From Anaerolinea thermophila (lineage in GTDB: Bacteria > Chloroflexota > Anaerolineae > Anaerolineales > Villigracilaceae): a DNA stretch of 6,495 nt. The notes under the pieces were generated by a model that saw nothing but the letters and a program-made list of their open reading frames with translations, was not told the DNA's origin and made no database searches. A program made the translations under genes and the position numbers. Below, in pieces: positions 6,437 through 6,495 of this stretch; within the stretch, counting starts at the first letter, position 1; every line of letters starts with the position of its first letter. The stretch lies in contig DYLB01000115.1 in assembly GCA_020722305.1 (NCBI GenBank), forward strand, positions 1 to 6,495, given 5' to 3'.

Positions 6437-6465
6437 TTGCATTTCCTTGCTCATGCGTGTAAAAT
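6437..6465 (+). promoter_or_regulatory. Candidate promoter at the right edge
   Basis: TTGCAT (6437-6442) and TAAAAT (6460-6465) are 17 bases apart, an ideal sigma70 spacing in a locally AT-rich stretch after the VOC remnant. It would serve a gene beyond the window. It conflicts with a possible ATG at 6453, which lies between the two boxes, so only one of the two readings is likely to be right. Confidence 0.4.
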
Positions 6466-6495
6466 ATTTCCAGCGGGCCTTGAGCCTGCTCCTAT
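6453..6495 (+). CDS. Possible start of an exported protein, cut by the window edge
   Basis: ATG at 6453 opens a frame reading MRVKYFQRALSLLL to the edge of the window. A short basic N-terminus followed by Leu is what a signal peptide would look like. Only 14 codons are visible and no ribosome binding site precedes it. The candidate promoter at 6437-6465 overlaps it, and an in-frame TTG at 6480 is another possible start. This is weakly supported. Confidence 0.25.
   Translation, partial: MRVKYFQRALSLLL

Noticed and set aside
6080..6454. A 124-codon antisense frame across the VOC remnant
   Set aside because: The + strand has recognisable VOC sequence here; the antisense product has no family resemblance.

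Overview
The window is GC-rich (about two thirds G+C by hand count inside recA) and nearly fully coding. All genes are on the + strand. The most likely source is a member of the Chloroflexota, probably class Anaerolineae. The reasons are a typical bacterial RecA, several lipoproteins with Pro/Thr-rich spacers, an NBR1-type Ig-like domain, and a PD40 propeller lipoprotein next to an M23 peptidase. This assignment is inference from gene style, not from a search.

Layout. (1) 1-3379: three closely spaced genes, probably one transcription unit: a small protein of unknown function (34-402) with a TATAAT box just before its start, a TolB/PD40-type propeller lipoprotein (415-2211), and an M23 (LytM) peptidase lipoprotein (2252-3379). 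A degenerate 7-bp tandem repeat lies across the last junction and encodes most of the peptidase signal peptide. (2) 3376-4604: recA with its own sigma70-type promoter (the -35 overlaps the peptidase stop codon), a near-match to a GAAC-N4-GTTC LexA box in the promoter spacer, a perfect inverted repeat in the leader, and a strong intrinsic terminator. (3) 4617-5192: an NBR1-Ig-like lipoprotein with a GTG start. (4) 5199-6376: an accessory-looking group made of a lower-GC DUF5655 gene, a single-pass membrane protein of unknown function, and a 5'-truncated VOC (glyoxalase-like) gene whose start overlaps the preceding stop. (5) 6377-6495: a non-coding edge with a candidate promoter and possibly the first codons of another exported protein.

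How the genes relate. Three of the eight products are predicted lipoproteins anchored outside the membrane: one propeller, one cell-wall peptidase and one Ig-like binding module. This suggests an envelope-related neighbourhood into which recA is set as an independent, probably SOS-regulated unit. I found no CRISPR array, insertion sequence, tRNA or rRNA. The least ordinary element is the 7-bp repeat tract at 2215-2394.
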